A stretch of 30,120 nt of DNA from a virus. Where the stretch lies: the IMG/VR virus record IMGVR_UViG_3300025286_000088, positions 1-30,120 of that record; one strand, 5' to 3'. Numbering within the stretch: the first letter of the stretch is position 1; each line of letters starts with the position of its first letter. The notes beneath the pieces are model-generated. The model made no database searches and was not told the DNA's origin. It was given only the letters and a program-made list of their open reading frames with translations. Both the position numbers and the translations under genes were made by a program. Below are positions 1 through 6,241 of the stretch, one piece after another.

Positions 1-9
1 TCCCTGCAC

Positions 10-1293
10 CTACTCAACCCCTAGCGGCTCGGTAGTCTCCCACCGCCCGTTCTGGCTCACGAACCTGTCGTCGCCCGATAGCGTGGCCGATAGGCTGCGG
101 CTAGGGGCGTCAAGTAGCTCTGCAAGGTCTGCCGTACTCATGGCTCCGTTTTCGCTGATCGCGATACTGACCCGCTCTCCCAGGGGCAGACCGGCCACCA
201 GCTTGGCGTTCTGCCGGATGTCCAACTCGTCGATAGAACAGCCATCCTGTCCCCATGTCAGCCGGAAGCCCTGAGGTGGCCGTAGAGAGCCGGTATTCGA
301 CTTCCGGTGGTGTAGGGCATAGTCCGAGTGGTTCTGCCTCTGTCCGGCGCTTACAGCTAGCTCAAACACGTTGCGTGGGAGGTTGATCCAGTAGACACTT
401 CCGAATGGCGAAGACCTCCCGCCCTTCCGCGCCTCATGTGTAACATGAGCCAGGATGATCGACTGGACGGGATCGTTAGGGTCTGACATATCCCGCAAAG
501 AATCGAAGAACTTGAGGGTCGGAGCCGCGCTCTCCGGCTCCCCGCCGCAGGCAGGGCCAGCGGAGTCGATCACTATCGTCCTGATGCCGAGCCGTGCGAC
601 CTCGGCCTTGAGGAACTCGACGGAGTCCCAGACCGGCCCGGACATAAATCGGTAAAACACCATCCCCGTCCTGCCAGCCTGCGGATGGTCGGGGTCAGGC
701 CACGACCCCGACTCTACGCCTGCGGCATTTAGCAAGCCACGGTTCCGATGCCAGGTCATCCGGTCGCTCGTCTCCCAGTCGAGGAATAGGACGTTGCCCT
801 GGATCGCCTTGAGGCCACCGACCTGGGTGCCGGTATGTAGCGCGGACGCCCATGCGAGGGCCATCTGGGACTTGCCGATCCCTCCCGCGCCATAGACCAG
901 CGTCGGGAGATTCTGCCAGACGATCCCCGGCAAGACCTCAGCAATCGCCGCAGGCGTCTCTATCGCGCCGAGGGCCACTATCGGCACCCCGGCCCGGTAT
1001 CGCTCCAACACCAGGATGGACGCCTGGGTCAGCCTCTGACGCCAGTCCCCTCGCTCGGAGACATGGTCGAGGTCAGCGATAACCGATCGCCACGTCTTTG
1101 TAATCGAGGTTCGCACCGGGCCAAGCAAATGAGGCGATAGCTCCTCCTCGTCACTGATCGTGATCTCGGCATCAACCTGGTAGTCCCGGTGTTCGTATAT
1201 CCGCTCCATTCGAATCGTGACGCCCTCGGCCCAGCGGACGATATAGGTGGTGCCGAGAGCCTCAAGTCTCGGAATGGTTAGCTCTAATGTCAT
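10..1293 (-). CDS. RecA-fold AAA ATPase (RepA/AAA_25-like), probable replication or recombination ATPase
   Basis: Protein of 427 residues. The Walker A motif GAGGIGKS is at residues 135-142 and the Walker B strand IRTIVIDSAG at 237-246. A later AHVTHE motif and a GSVYWINLPRNVFEL stretch match the RepA/AAA_25 pattern of single-stranded DNA translocases and helicase-type ATPases. The ATG at 1293 is preceded by AGGGAGG and overlaps the stop of the upstream gene as ATGA; a longer open frame reaches back to 1347, but its start lacks a good ribosome site. The stop at 10-12 depends on the odd first 15 bases. On the closed circle the frame runs through the terminal repeat and ends with NGCTT at 29977. 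It is the only replication ATPase in the window. Whether it acts as helicase, loader or recombinase cannot be told. Confidence 0.85.
   Translation of the reverse strand: MTLELTIPRLEALGTTYIVRWAEGVTIRMERIYEHRDYQVDAEITISDEEELSPHLLGPVRTSITKTWRSVIADLDHVSERGDWRQRLTQASILVLERYRAGVPIVALGAIETPAAIAEVLPGIVWQNLPTLVYGAGGIGKSQMALAWASALHTGTQVGGLKAIQGNVLFLDWETSDRMTWHRNRGLLNAAGVESGSWPDPDHPQAGRTGMVFYRFMSGPVWDSVEFLKAEVARLGIRTIVIDSAGPACGGEPESAAPTLKFFDSLRDMSDPNDPVQSIILAHVTHEARKGGRSSPFGSVYWINLPRNVFELAVSAGQRQNHSDYALHHRKSNTGSLRPPQGFRLTWGQDGCSIDELDIRQNAKLVAGLPLGERVSIAISENGAMSTADLAELLDAPSRSLSATLSGDDRFVSQNGRWETTEPLGVE
16..141. repeat. Terminal direct repeat, left copy (circular closure)
   Basis: These 126 bases are identical to 29995-30120 at the other end. 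They lie inside the coding sequence of the AAA ATPase. The simplest reading is assembly overlap of a circular or circularly permuted genome of 29,979 bp. The 15 bases before the repeat (1-15) do not match the corresponding bases 29980-29994, so the left edge is a variant or an assembly artefact. Confidence 0.9.
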
Positions 1294-1541
1294 AACGGTG
1301 TTCCTCCCTTTCGCTCGCGTTTCTGCGGAGTAGACGGTGGCGACCATTTGGGCTGTCGCTCCATCCGCTCCAGAATATCCCCCAGACGCAAAATAGCCCC
1401 GGCCAAGTCCTCGTCAGTGCGAGAACTCGACCGGGACGTATGCAGCGACCTGTAGTATGCGGTATCGACGGCGCGGCACCAGCCGCTGCCTGGGTGTACG
1501 GCGTAGTCGTGGAGATCGCAGTTATCAGGTGTGCAGGGCAT
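1290..1541 (-). CDS. Small Cys/His-containing protein
   Basis: Protein of 83 residues. Cys3, Cys8, His11, His16 and Cys22 at the N-terminus suggest a small metal site. The centre is a charged helix (about residues 42-62) and the tail is basic and Pro-rich. The ATG at 1541 overlaps the stop of the upstream gene by one base (TAATG), and the stop overlaps the ATPase start as ATGA. Both junctions indicate translational coupling in the early operon. A longer reading frame upstream of 1541 only shadows the neighbouring gene. Function unknown; the position suggests a helper of the ATPase or of the upstream OB-like protein. Confidence 0.7.
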   Translation of the reverse strand: MPCTPDNCDLHDYAVHPGSGWCRAVDTAYYRSLHTSRSSSRTDEDLAGAILRLGDILERMERQPKWSPPSTPQKRERKGGTPL

Positions 1542-2410
1542 TACCAGTCCAGCGACCTGTCGACAAGCTTGGCGTACAAAAACTCGCCTAGCCCTTGCAC
1601 CGTGTTGCCAGGTTTTTCCAGGTACGCGCCAGAGGATGCATACCCACCGTCCTGTAGTACACGAGATATATGCTCCTTGCTCCATCCCTGGGTCGTGACC
1701 CACTCGGATAATTCCGCTTTGTTTTTCAGCGGTGGTGGCCCATCCTCCGGCTTCTGCTCCACCTCGATCACGACCGCGCCCGCGTCCTGAGCCGCCTGCA
1801 CGAGCGGGGACTCGCACCGTGCCGCCATCCGCGTGTTGTACCATCCGGCCAGCTTCTCGGCGTCGAAAATTAGACCGTCCAGCACATAGACTCCCGGCTC
1901 CACCATCGCCAGGATATCGCTGACAGCCTTGCGGTCGTTGACCCCCTCGACCTCCCGCCGGAACTTTGCGAGGGCTTCGGCCTGCCGCTCATCGGGCGTT
2001 GGTGCAGGGCGGTAGACCACCCCAGGCACTCCAGAGGCGTCCGAGGATCGCGGGAGAGGCGCGTTAGGGGTCTGGCCCGTGGAACTACTAGGGGCTGCTC
2101 CGTTCGGCGCTCCGGCGGGCCGAGAAGCGATCATATTCCACGTGACTTGGTAGTCCTTCTCGGTGCCGTCGACGGGGCCAGCCTCGATGTCGCCCCGATC
2201 GATGTAGTATTTGGCCCGCTGATAGGCCGCGAAGGTCGCCATCACGGTGGAGCCGATCTGCGGCGGTGGCCCCTGGTCTTTTTTCCAGACCAGATACCTA
2301 TATGATCGGTCGCCGTCGAACGCCGGGATGTCTGCCTCGATGGAATACTTCCAGCTTGCGTCGTCGGTGACGGTTACGATTGTAGCCTCGGTTTCAATTC
2401 GGTCTGACAT
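1541..2410 (-). CDS. Hypothetical early protein, possible OB-fold ssDNA-binding protein
   Basis: Protein of 289 residues. Residues 1 to about 95 are rich in beta strands with aromatic and basic residues (YRYLVWKK, FAAYQRAKYYIDRG), which resembles an OB-like single-stranded DNA-binding domain. A Pro/Ser/Ala-rich linker follows (about 96-140), then a helical domain, and a short C-terminal module (about 222-289) of the form KNKAELSEWV...WSKEHISRVL. The ATG at 2410 overlaps the previous stop by one base and has GGGAGATA upstream. The SSB-like reading is an inference from strand pattern and its place beside the ATPase; I do not recognise a named family. Confidence 0.65.
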   Translation of the reverse strand: MSDRIETEATIVTVTDDASWKYSIEADIPAFDGDRSYRYLVWKKDQGPPPQIGSTVMATFAAYQRAKYYIDRGDIEAGPVDGTEKDYQVTWNMIASRPAGAPNGAAPSSSTGQTPNAPLPRSSDASGVPGVVYRPAPTPDERQAEALAKFRREVEGVNDRKAVSDILAMVEPGVYVLDGLIFDAEKLAGWYNTRMAARCESPLVQAAQDAGAVVIEVEQKPEDGPPPLKNKAELSEWVTTQGWSKEHISRVLQDGGYASSGAYLEKPGNTVQGLGEFLYAKLVDRSLDW

Positions 2411-2847
2411 TATCTCCCTCCCTTGATTGTCGGCTTGGCCTTGAATTGAATTTTGGGATTCCCAGGTATCTTGGCGTCCTCGATGATCGCCCGGTGGTCA
2501 TGCGAGAGCTTCGCCAGGGTCTTGGCCTGGGTCATGTTCCACCGCTCCGGCTCCCGCTTCACGACCTCCCGATCCGGCGTGTAGCCGACGAGGTCGTCTG
2601 GGCTGGTGATCTCCCGCAGGCGGGCCAGGATGCTATAGTCGTATGTCACTGGCGTAACCAGGGTAGCCTCGCCAGCGTCGCTCTTGATTACGGTCGCGCC
2701 TCGCTCCTGCATAGCCTCGATGATCGCCCGCTCGGTGTAATAGACCGCCTGTTCCATTCCCTTGAGCCTGTCTCTGGCGGTAACGAGTTCATCGATCAAT
2801 TCCTCCAAGGACAGGTCTAGCGTGGATTGTGCCTCTTGTAGCCTCAC
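2410..2847 (-). CDS. Coiled-coil early protein, unknown function
   Basis: Protein of 145 residues. The first half is a long amphipathic helix (ELIDELVTARDRLKGMEQAV), which looks like a coiled coil, followed by a mixed domain and a basic C-terminus (KIQFKAKPTIKGGR). I chose the GTG at 2847 because AAGGGAG lies six bases upstream and the codon comes one base after the stop of the HTH gene. An ATG at 2907 would overlap that gene by 59 bases. The shape recalls siphovirus-resistance Gp157-like or host-nuclease-inhibitor-like coiled-coil proteins near phage SSB genes, but this is only a shape resemblance. Confidence 0.7.
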   Translation of the reverse strand: MRLQEAQSTLDLSLEELIDELVTARDRLKGMEQAVYYTERAIIEAMQERGATVIKSDAGEATLVTPVTYDYSILARLREITSPDDLVGYTPDREVVKREPERWNMTQAKTLAKLSHDHRAIIEDAKIPGNPKIQFKAKPTIKGGR

Positions 2848-2848
2848 G

Positions 2849-3070
2849 TTAATCTCCCTTCTCAGCGGCCTTCGGTGGCCGTCCATTTCGTAACTCTCGC
2901 CTCGCAAATGGGTACGGTATGAGCCAGACCGCGCCCCGCGGCATCTCTATCTTCCGAGCGCCCCTGAACGCGCCCTTCGCAATCAGCCTGCCCACGCGCT
3001 GCCGCGTGATCCCGTAGTGAAGAGCGGCCTCAGTTACCGTTCCCCATTTACCCATTGGCATGTGTATCAC
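2849..3070 (-). CDS. Small helix-turn-helix DNA-binding protein (excisionase/MerR-like)
   Basis: Protein of 73 residues. TVTEAALHYGITRQRVGRLI (about residues 11-30) is a clear helix-turn-helix. It is followed by a wing ending in AVWLIPYPFARRE, the pattern of small phage excisionase or MerR-type DNA-binding proteins. The start at 3070 has AGGAGG eight bases upstream. A strong hairpin (3088-3125) lies just before the ribosome site. With no integrase present, a transcriptional regulator is more likely than a true excisionase. Confidence 0.75.
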   Translation of the reverse strand: MIHMPMGKWGTVTEAALHYGITRQRVGRLIAKGAFRGARKIEMPRGAVWLIPYPFARRELRNGRPPKAAEKGD

Positions 3071-3087
3071 CTCCTCTCCGTTATTAC

Positions 3088-3125
3088 TCCCAGGGGTCGT
3101 CAGCCGGTAGGGGCTGACGGTGGGA
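3088..3125 (-). terminator. Strong hairpin between the DUF932 and HTH genes
   Basis: CGTCAGCC (3098-3105) pairs with GGCTGACG (3112-3119) across a six-base loop. The flanks TCCCA (3088-3092) and TGGGA (3121-3125) extend the stem across an internal mismatch. No clear T-run follows on the minus strand, so it may be an attenuator, a leader structure for the HTH mRNA, or an operator rather than a full terminator. Confidence 0.5.
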
Positions 3126-3162
3126 GGTTATAGTTTACCATCGTCAACCACTAGATGATACC

Positions 3163-4143
3163 CTATCCGACGAGGATCGACCAAGCCTGCGTCCGCATCA
3201 CCTCCCCACCGCCACCGAGCCAGGAGTTCTGGAGCCGCCCAGAGACTACCTTGTCATCGGTGGAGTCTATGCTGGCGACCGCTCGACCGCCCCGGCTGTA
3301 GTCCAGGTATTCGGTGACCGCGTTGAAGGCATCCCAGCGGGTCTCGCCCCGGTTGCCCTGACCCAGGTAGAACAGGTCGAGGAGCTTGCTTGCCGCCGGA
3401 GCCTTGACCCCGTATTGCCGGTCGATAGCTATGTCGGGTTCGAGATCGAGGAGCTTGTAGGTCATGTCCTTCATCTCGTCGTGGTTCCAGGCTTGCTCCG
3501 CGATCCGGTTGGCGTCGTCCATGAGCCGCTGCATGTATGCGGCATTGAGGCCGAGGAGGTCGCGGGCCTCGTTGACCCGGCCCATGATCCCCGACGTGTG
3601 CTTCGCCGCAAATGCCGCCCTGCTGCTGGTGGCCGCTCCGAGGGTGTTGGAGCAGACCACCCTCACGGGCGTTAGGCGCATCCTGAGCGCAGCCGTCCCG
3701 TCGTGGCTGTTGTCCAGGAGAATGAAGCTCTCCAGCTTCTCGCCGTTGTCCAGCTTGTAGTCGCCTGGGAGCCGGCAAAGCATCCAGACCCGGCGACCAC
3801 CGAACAGGCTCCCGACCGTGTGAAATGTCGCGTCACCGGAGCCGACGACCGCGTTGATCGCGTCGAAACAGGTCAGGTTCTGGACGGGCGTGTATCCGTC
3901 ACTCATGACCCCGAAGACCTCGTCGGTGTCCTTGCGGACGATGGCCTTCTTGCCCTTGATCTCCTTGTAATAGCCTAGCCCGCCCCGGTAGACCGGCTCT
4001 GCCACCACCTCCCAGTCCAGGTTCGCAGCCTCAACCGCCTGGGCCGCTGTCATCGCCTGACCCTCGACGTAAGTCCCCAGACCGTGCCACGGCCTGCGGC
4101 CAACGTAAGCCATCCCGTCTGTCTCTGTAATTCCTGCGGGCAT
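3163..4143 (-). CDS. DUF932 / phage-plasmid-like protein (TIGR03299 type)
   Basis: Protein of 326 residues. The N-terminal pattern AYVGRRPWHGLGTYV, the WEVVAEPVY stretch, GVMSDGYTPVQN, the VRVVCSNTL motif and the C-terminal NAVTEYLDY region match DUF932 proteins, which are common in phages and plasmids and have no settled function. The ATG at 4143 has GAAGGAGG upstream; the open frame reaches 4266 but without a ribosome site there. The length is usual for the family. Its place at the head of the second half of the early operon fits an early, replication-associated role, but that is inference. Confidence 0.85.
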   Translation of the reverse strand: MPAGITETDGMAYVGRRPWHGLGTYVEGQAMTAAQAVEAANLDWEVVAEPVYRGGLGYYKEIKGKKAIVRKDTDEVFGVMSDGYTPVQNLTCFDAINAVVGSGDATFHTVGSLFGGRRVWMLCRLPGDYKLDNGEKLESFILLDNSHDGTAALRMRLTPVRVVCSNTLGAATSSRAAFAAKHTSGIMGRVNEARDLLGLNAAYMQRLMDDANRIAEQAWNHDEMKDMTYKLLDLEPDIAIDRQYGVKAPAASKLLDLFYLGQGNRGETRWDAFNAVTEYLDYSRGGRAVASIDSTDDKVVSGRLQNSWLGGGGEVMRTQAWSILVG

Positions 4144-4248
4144 GATGCCCCTCCTTCTCGCTACTATATTTGGGCTTGGCTCCGCTATAACATCGCCAAT
4201 GCCCACCCTGTCGGGCCGATATGTCCTCGCTCCTTCCCACTCGATTCT

Positions 4249-4270
4249 GGCAGTGGCCCGAACCACTGCC
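4249..4270. other. Perfect inverted repeat in the gap before the DUF932 gene
   Basis: GGCAGTGG and CCACTGCC are separated by six bases (CCCGAA). It lies in the 182-base gap 4144-4325 between two early genes. No T-run follows on either strand, so an operator or mRNA structure is as likely as a terminator. I see no gene in the rest of this gap. Confidence 0.5.
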
Positions 4271-4325
4271 GGTGATGAGACCCGCCCCGCTGGCTGCGAG
4301 GCGACGCTTCGGGCTTAACTCCTGG

Positions 4326-4535
4326 TTAGTACCGCTCGATGTGACCAGTCCAGATGTCGCGATAATATCCCCTGTCGTGATCCTCGTCGATTGTGTCCAG
4401 GTCACTATGCCTGCGCTCCACGCAGGGACACTCGCAGGAGGTCTGGGGCCGAGGACTGCAACGATGCTCGTAGATCATCTCGTTCCTCCCGGCCCAGCAC
4501 GGTGTGCAGATCAGTATCTGGTTGCTATCTGTCAC
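4326..4535 (-). CDS. Cys-rich small early protein
   Basis: Protein of 69 residues with Cys10, Cys13, Cys26, Cys34, Cys36 and Cys38 (including CECPC), suggesting a zinc knuckle, and an acidic Asp/Glu-rich C-terminal half. The start is GTG at 4535, overlapping the upstream gene by 11 bases and lacking a clear ribosome site, so expression probably relies on translational coupling. The family is not recognised. Confidence 0.55.
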   Translation of the reverse strand: MTDSNQILICTPCWAGRNEMIYEHRCSPRPQTSCECPCVERRHSDLDTIDEDHDRGYYRDIWTGHIERY

Positions 4536-4818
4536 GGTCGAACCATACGAGGTCTGGGCTGTTCTCCCAGGCCAGATTATTGTCTACGGCGATCCGCTGC
4601 ATAGTCATCCAGACCGACGGCAGGCCATAGGATTTCACCGTGTCGGTCGTGATGACGTAACCGTCGAAGCCCTTCCATTCCATCCCATCGCCGCAGAGAC
4701 GGCACCTGATCCTCATGACGTTCAGAACGGCCCGCACATCGCCCCAGCGCCCGTTGTCATGCGCCCAGACCACCGAGTGGCAGGCCAAGCAGAATACCAT
4801 CGTTCCGAGTTCTCTCAT
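4525..4818 (-). CDS. Zinc-ribbon-like small early protein
   Basis: Protein of 97 residues. Two Cys pairs, Cys10-x2-Cys13 and Cys39-x2-Cys42, form a probable zinc ribbon. The C-terminal half is aromatic (VWMTMQRI, ENSPDLVWFDRD). The ATG at 4818 overlaps the stop of the upstream gene as ATGA. Proteins of this kind are frequent in phage early operons and may bind nucleic acid or a host protein; the function here is unknown. Confidence 0.7.
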   Translation of the reverse strand: MRELGTMVFCLACHSVVWAHDNGRWGDVRAVLNVMRIRCRLCGDGMEWKGFDGYVITTDTVKSYGLPSVWMTMQRIAVDNNLAWENSPDLVWFDRDR

Positions 4819-5087
4819 CTCTGTCTCCTCTCGCCCCCGCGGGGCCGCTCAGGGTTAATAAAGCTCGTAGGATAGGTGGCTGGGCTTGAGTTGACGTTAC
4901 AAGCGGCGATGAATTCGCGCGTGTCGAATCTCTTGATCCGCTTGCTGACAATAGCCTCGTCCATGAAGTATGTCGCTAGACCGCGCACGACCATGTCGAA
5001 CTCCCATCCCGGCGGGTCGTCGGTTTCAAGCTGGACAGCGGCCAGCACCGCTGCGATACGGGCGTGGCGTTTATTTATGCATTCCAT
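4815..5087 (-). CDS. Hypothetical early protein
   Basis: Protein of 90 residues, mostly helical (HARIAAVLAAVQLE, GLATYFMDEAIVSKRIKRFD), with a basic Arg-rich tail. The ATG at 5087 lies two bases after the stop of the upstream gene. The frame remains open upstream to 5177, but that part overlaps the neighbour and reads like out-of-frame sequence. The ribosome site is weak, so coupling is likely. No family recognised. Confidence 0.65.
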   Translation of the reverse strand: MECINKRHARIAAVLAAVQLETDDPPGWEFDMVVRGLATYFMDEAIVSKRIKRFDTREFIAACNVNSSPATYPTSFINPERPRGGERRQR

Positions 5088-5089
5088 CG

Positions 5090-5368
5090 CTACACCAGCG
5101 CCTTGAATTTGCGTACGGTGACGCGCTCCCCGCCGACCAGGAAATATCCCTTGTAGTAGACGTTCCTGGCCGAGCATCGGACTGAGGACGTGTAGGTGTA
5201 CCGGACGCCCTCGTGCCGGAATCCCACGCTCCAGTTATTTTTCTGCTCCATCGACCGTCTGCCGCTCGCGCTGCTAGGCGGTGTCCAGGTGTAGGAGCCG
5301 CCGAAGCTCTGGTGTTGCTCCAGCGCCCTCGCGACCTTGTCTCGCTGTCCCTTGCTGATTGCTCTCAT
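5090..5368 (-). CDS. Hypothetical early protein, basic and aromatic
   Basis: Protein of 92 residues. The N-terminus is a basic helix (SKGQRDKVARALEQH) and the C-terminal half is rich in beta strands (WSVGFRHEGVRYTYTSS, VYYKGYFLVGGERVTVRKF). The ATG at 5368 overlaps the stop of the preceding 33-residue gene as ATGA. The charge suggests nucleic-acid binding, but no family is recognised. Confidence 0.65.
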   Translation of the reverse strand: MRAISKGQRDKVARALEQHQSFGGSYTWTPPSSASGRRSMEQKNNWSVGFRHEGVRYTYTSSVRCSARNVYYKGYFLVGGERVTVRKFKALV

Positions 5369-5466
5369 CGCGCATCCTCCCAGCGGGCCAATATCCGCTC
5401 TGCCTGGGCCAGGGTCAAGAACCCGGTGTCCAGCAATGCCCTGATCTCCGCTATAGCCTCTGCCAT
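5365..5466 (-). CDS. Very small early peptide (33 residues)
   Basis: The product is a single amphipathic helical hairpin (IAEIRALLDTGFLTLAQAER). The ATG at 5466 has GGAGAAGGAG upstream, and the stop overlaps the next start as ATGA. The good ribosome site and tight packing are the reasons to call it. The open frame continues upstream to 5553, but that part is antisense to codons of the neighbouring gene. Function unknown. Confidence 0.6.
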   Translation of the reverse strand: MAEAIAEIRALLDTGFLTLAQAERILARWEDAR

Positions 5467-5494
5467 GTCTCGTCTCCTTCTCCCCGTAGGGTGC

Positions 5495-5719
5495 TTACCG
5501 ATTCCGTATGGCGTCCTGCAACTGCGCCACCAAGTACGGGCCGAGTGCGCCACCGCCGAACTCGCCGATGCTGTTGTCCTTCGCTTCGACTAGAACGTCT
5601 CGGAGCGCCCGCGTCATCCTCAGCCCGACCACCACGGTGTCGGCCCCGTTGTGGTATGCGTCCTGGCGACTAGCCTCTGCCGCCTTCGCGTCCTCTCGCC
5701 GTGCCTGCAACTCTGTCAT
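5495..5719 (-). CDS. First gene of the early operon, small RHH-like or helical protein
   Basis: Protein of 74 residues. A charged N-terminal helix (ARREDAKAAEASRQDAY) is followed by VVVGLRMTRALRDVLVEAKD, a strand-helix pattern like ribbon-helix-helix repressors, and a Gly-rich turn (IGEFGGGALGPYLV). The ATG at 5719 has AAGGGGG upstream. It is the first gene after the control region and a candidate autoregulator, for example of the palindrome at 5920-5935. The RHH assignment is a guess from pattern. Confidence 0.65.
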   Translation of the reverse strand: MTELQARREDAKAAEASRQDAYHNGADTVVVGLRMTRALRDVLVEAKDNSIGEFGGGALGPYLVAQLQDAIRNR

Positions 5720-5748
5720 CGTGTCCCCCTTCTTCTTAATCCACCCTT

Positions 5749-5815
5749 ATCTTACTATACCGGTTTTCCGTTGTCACCTACTTATCTATATAAATCAGGC
5801 ACGAATCTTACGCAA
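5749..5815 (-). promoter_or_regulatory. Candidate sigma70-type promoter(s) for the early operon
   Basis: On the minus strand GTGACA (5772-5777) and TAAGAT (5749-5754) are 17 bases apart. A second possible pair, TTGCGT (5810-5815) and TATATA (5787-5792), is also 17 apart. The stretch is clearly AT-richer than its surroundings and ends about 30 bases before the first early gene. Matches are partial, so the exact start is uncertain. Confidence 0.45.
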
Positions 5816-5919
5816 TTTCGCCAATTTGCTGGAAATCGACAGAATTCGCCCTATTTGGGGCAAATCGGGGCGAGGATGGGGAATTAGACTAGCGGCGTAG
5901 GTAACAGGTGCCTCACGGG

Positions 5920-5935
5920 AATCTGTTAACAGATT
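5920..5935. promoter_or_regulatory. 16-bp perfect palindrome, operator candidate
   Basis: AATCTGTTAACAGATT is a perfect dyad. Its right side lies within a 22-base stretch (5924-5945) that recurs with one mismatch at 24140-24161. The core TGTTAACA also occurs in the gap at 28694-28701. Placement in gaps suggests a site for a phage-encoded regulator. Confidence 0.5.
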
Positions 5936-5995
5936 GTCCGTAGACGCCTAGTACAGGGCCAGGGTGGGGAATGTGGTGCCAGAGGGTAATAGAAG

Positions 5996-6033
5996 GGGCC
6001 GAGGCAGCGAGAGGCTAATCCTCTGCCCCGGCC
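5996..6033 (-). terminator. GC-rich hairpin, terminator of the late/lysis region
   Basis: On the minus strand GGGCCG and GGCAG, then AGG, pair with CCT, CTGCC and CGGCCC with one small bulge. TTCTATT follows the stem. It stands 26 bases after the stop of the last gene of the late block and before the early promoter, where a terminator is expected. The T-run is weak. Confidence 0.6.
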
Positions 6034-6058
6034 CAGAGAAGGGAGACGCTCTATCCTA

Positions 6059-6232
6059 TCATGCGTCGGACTGCAACACATCCTTGCTGAGGGCGATTAT
6101 CCCGGCGATGCACCCAACGGCGATCTCCGTCTGGCCCGACCGGATAGACAGGATGGCGATCACAATGAGGCCCACCAGGGCCAAAAATATCTGGGGTCTT
6201 AATTTTCCGAGGAAGTGCGTGAGATGTTCCAT
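6059..6232 (-). CDS. Small membrane protein, holin-like
   Basis: Protein of 57 residues. A short polar N-terminus (MEHLTHFLGKLRPQ) precedes a clear transmembrane helix (IFLALVGLIVIAILSI, about 15-30) and a second, weaker hydrophobic segment (IAVGCIAGIIAL, about 37-48), with a charged end. The ATG at 6232 has AGAGGT upstream and lies 9 bases after the previous stop. Two-helix proteins of this size at the end of a late operon are often class II holins. The assignment rests on topology and position. Confidence 0.65.
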   Translation of the reverse strand: MEHLTHFLGKLRPQIFLALVGLIVIAILSIRSGQTEIAVGCIAGIIALSKDVLQSDA

Positions 6233-6241
6233 AATCTACCT

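Larger units (their letters stand above)
5720..6058. other. Control region without genes
   Basis: This is the longest stretch without a supported gene. From high to low coordinates it holds the hairpin terminator (5996-6033), the 16-bp palindrome with its 22-base repeat (5920-5945), an AT-rich tract with two CAATTT direct repeats near 5813-5827, the promoter candidates (5749-5815) and the ribosome site of the first early gene. A plus-strand open frame from 5964 crosses the terminator and is not convincing as a gene. Confidence 0.6.

Noticed and set aside
2849-3070. True excisionase as a sign of lysogeny
   Set aside because: The HTH protein is excisionase-like, but there is no integrase, attachment-site candidate or lysogeny repressor in the genome.
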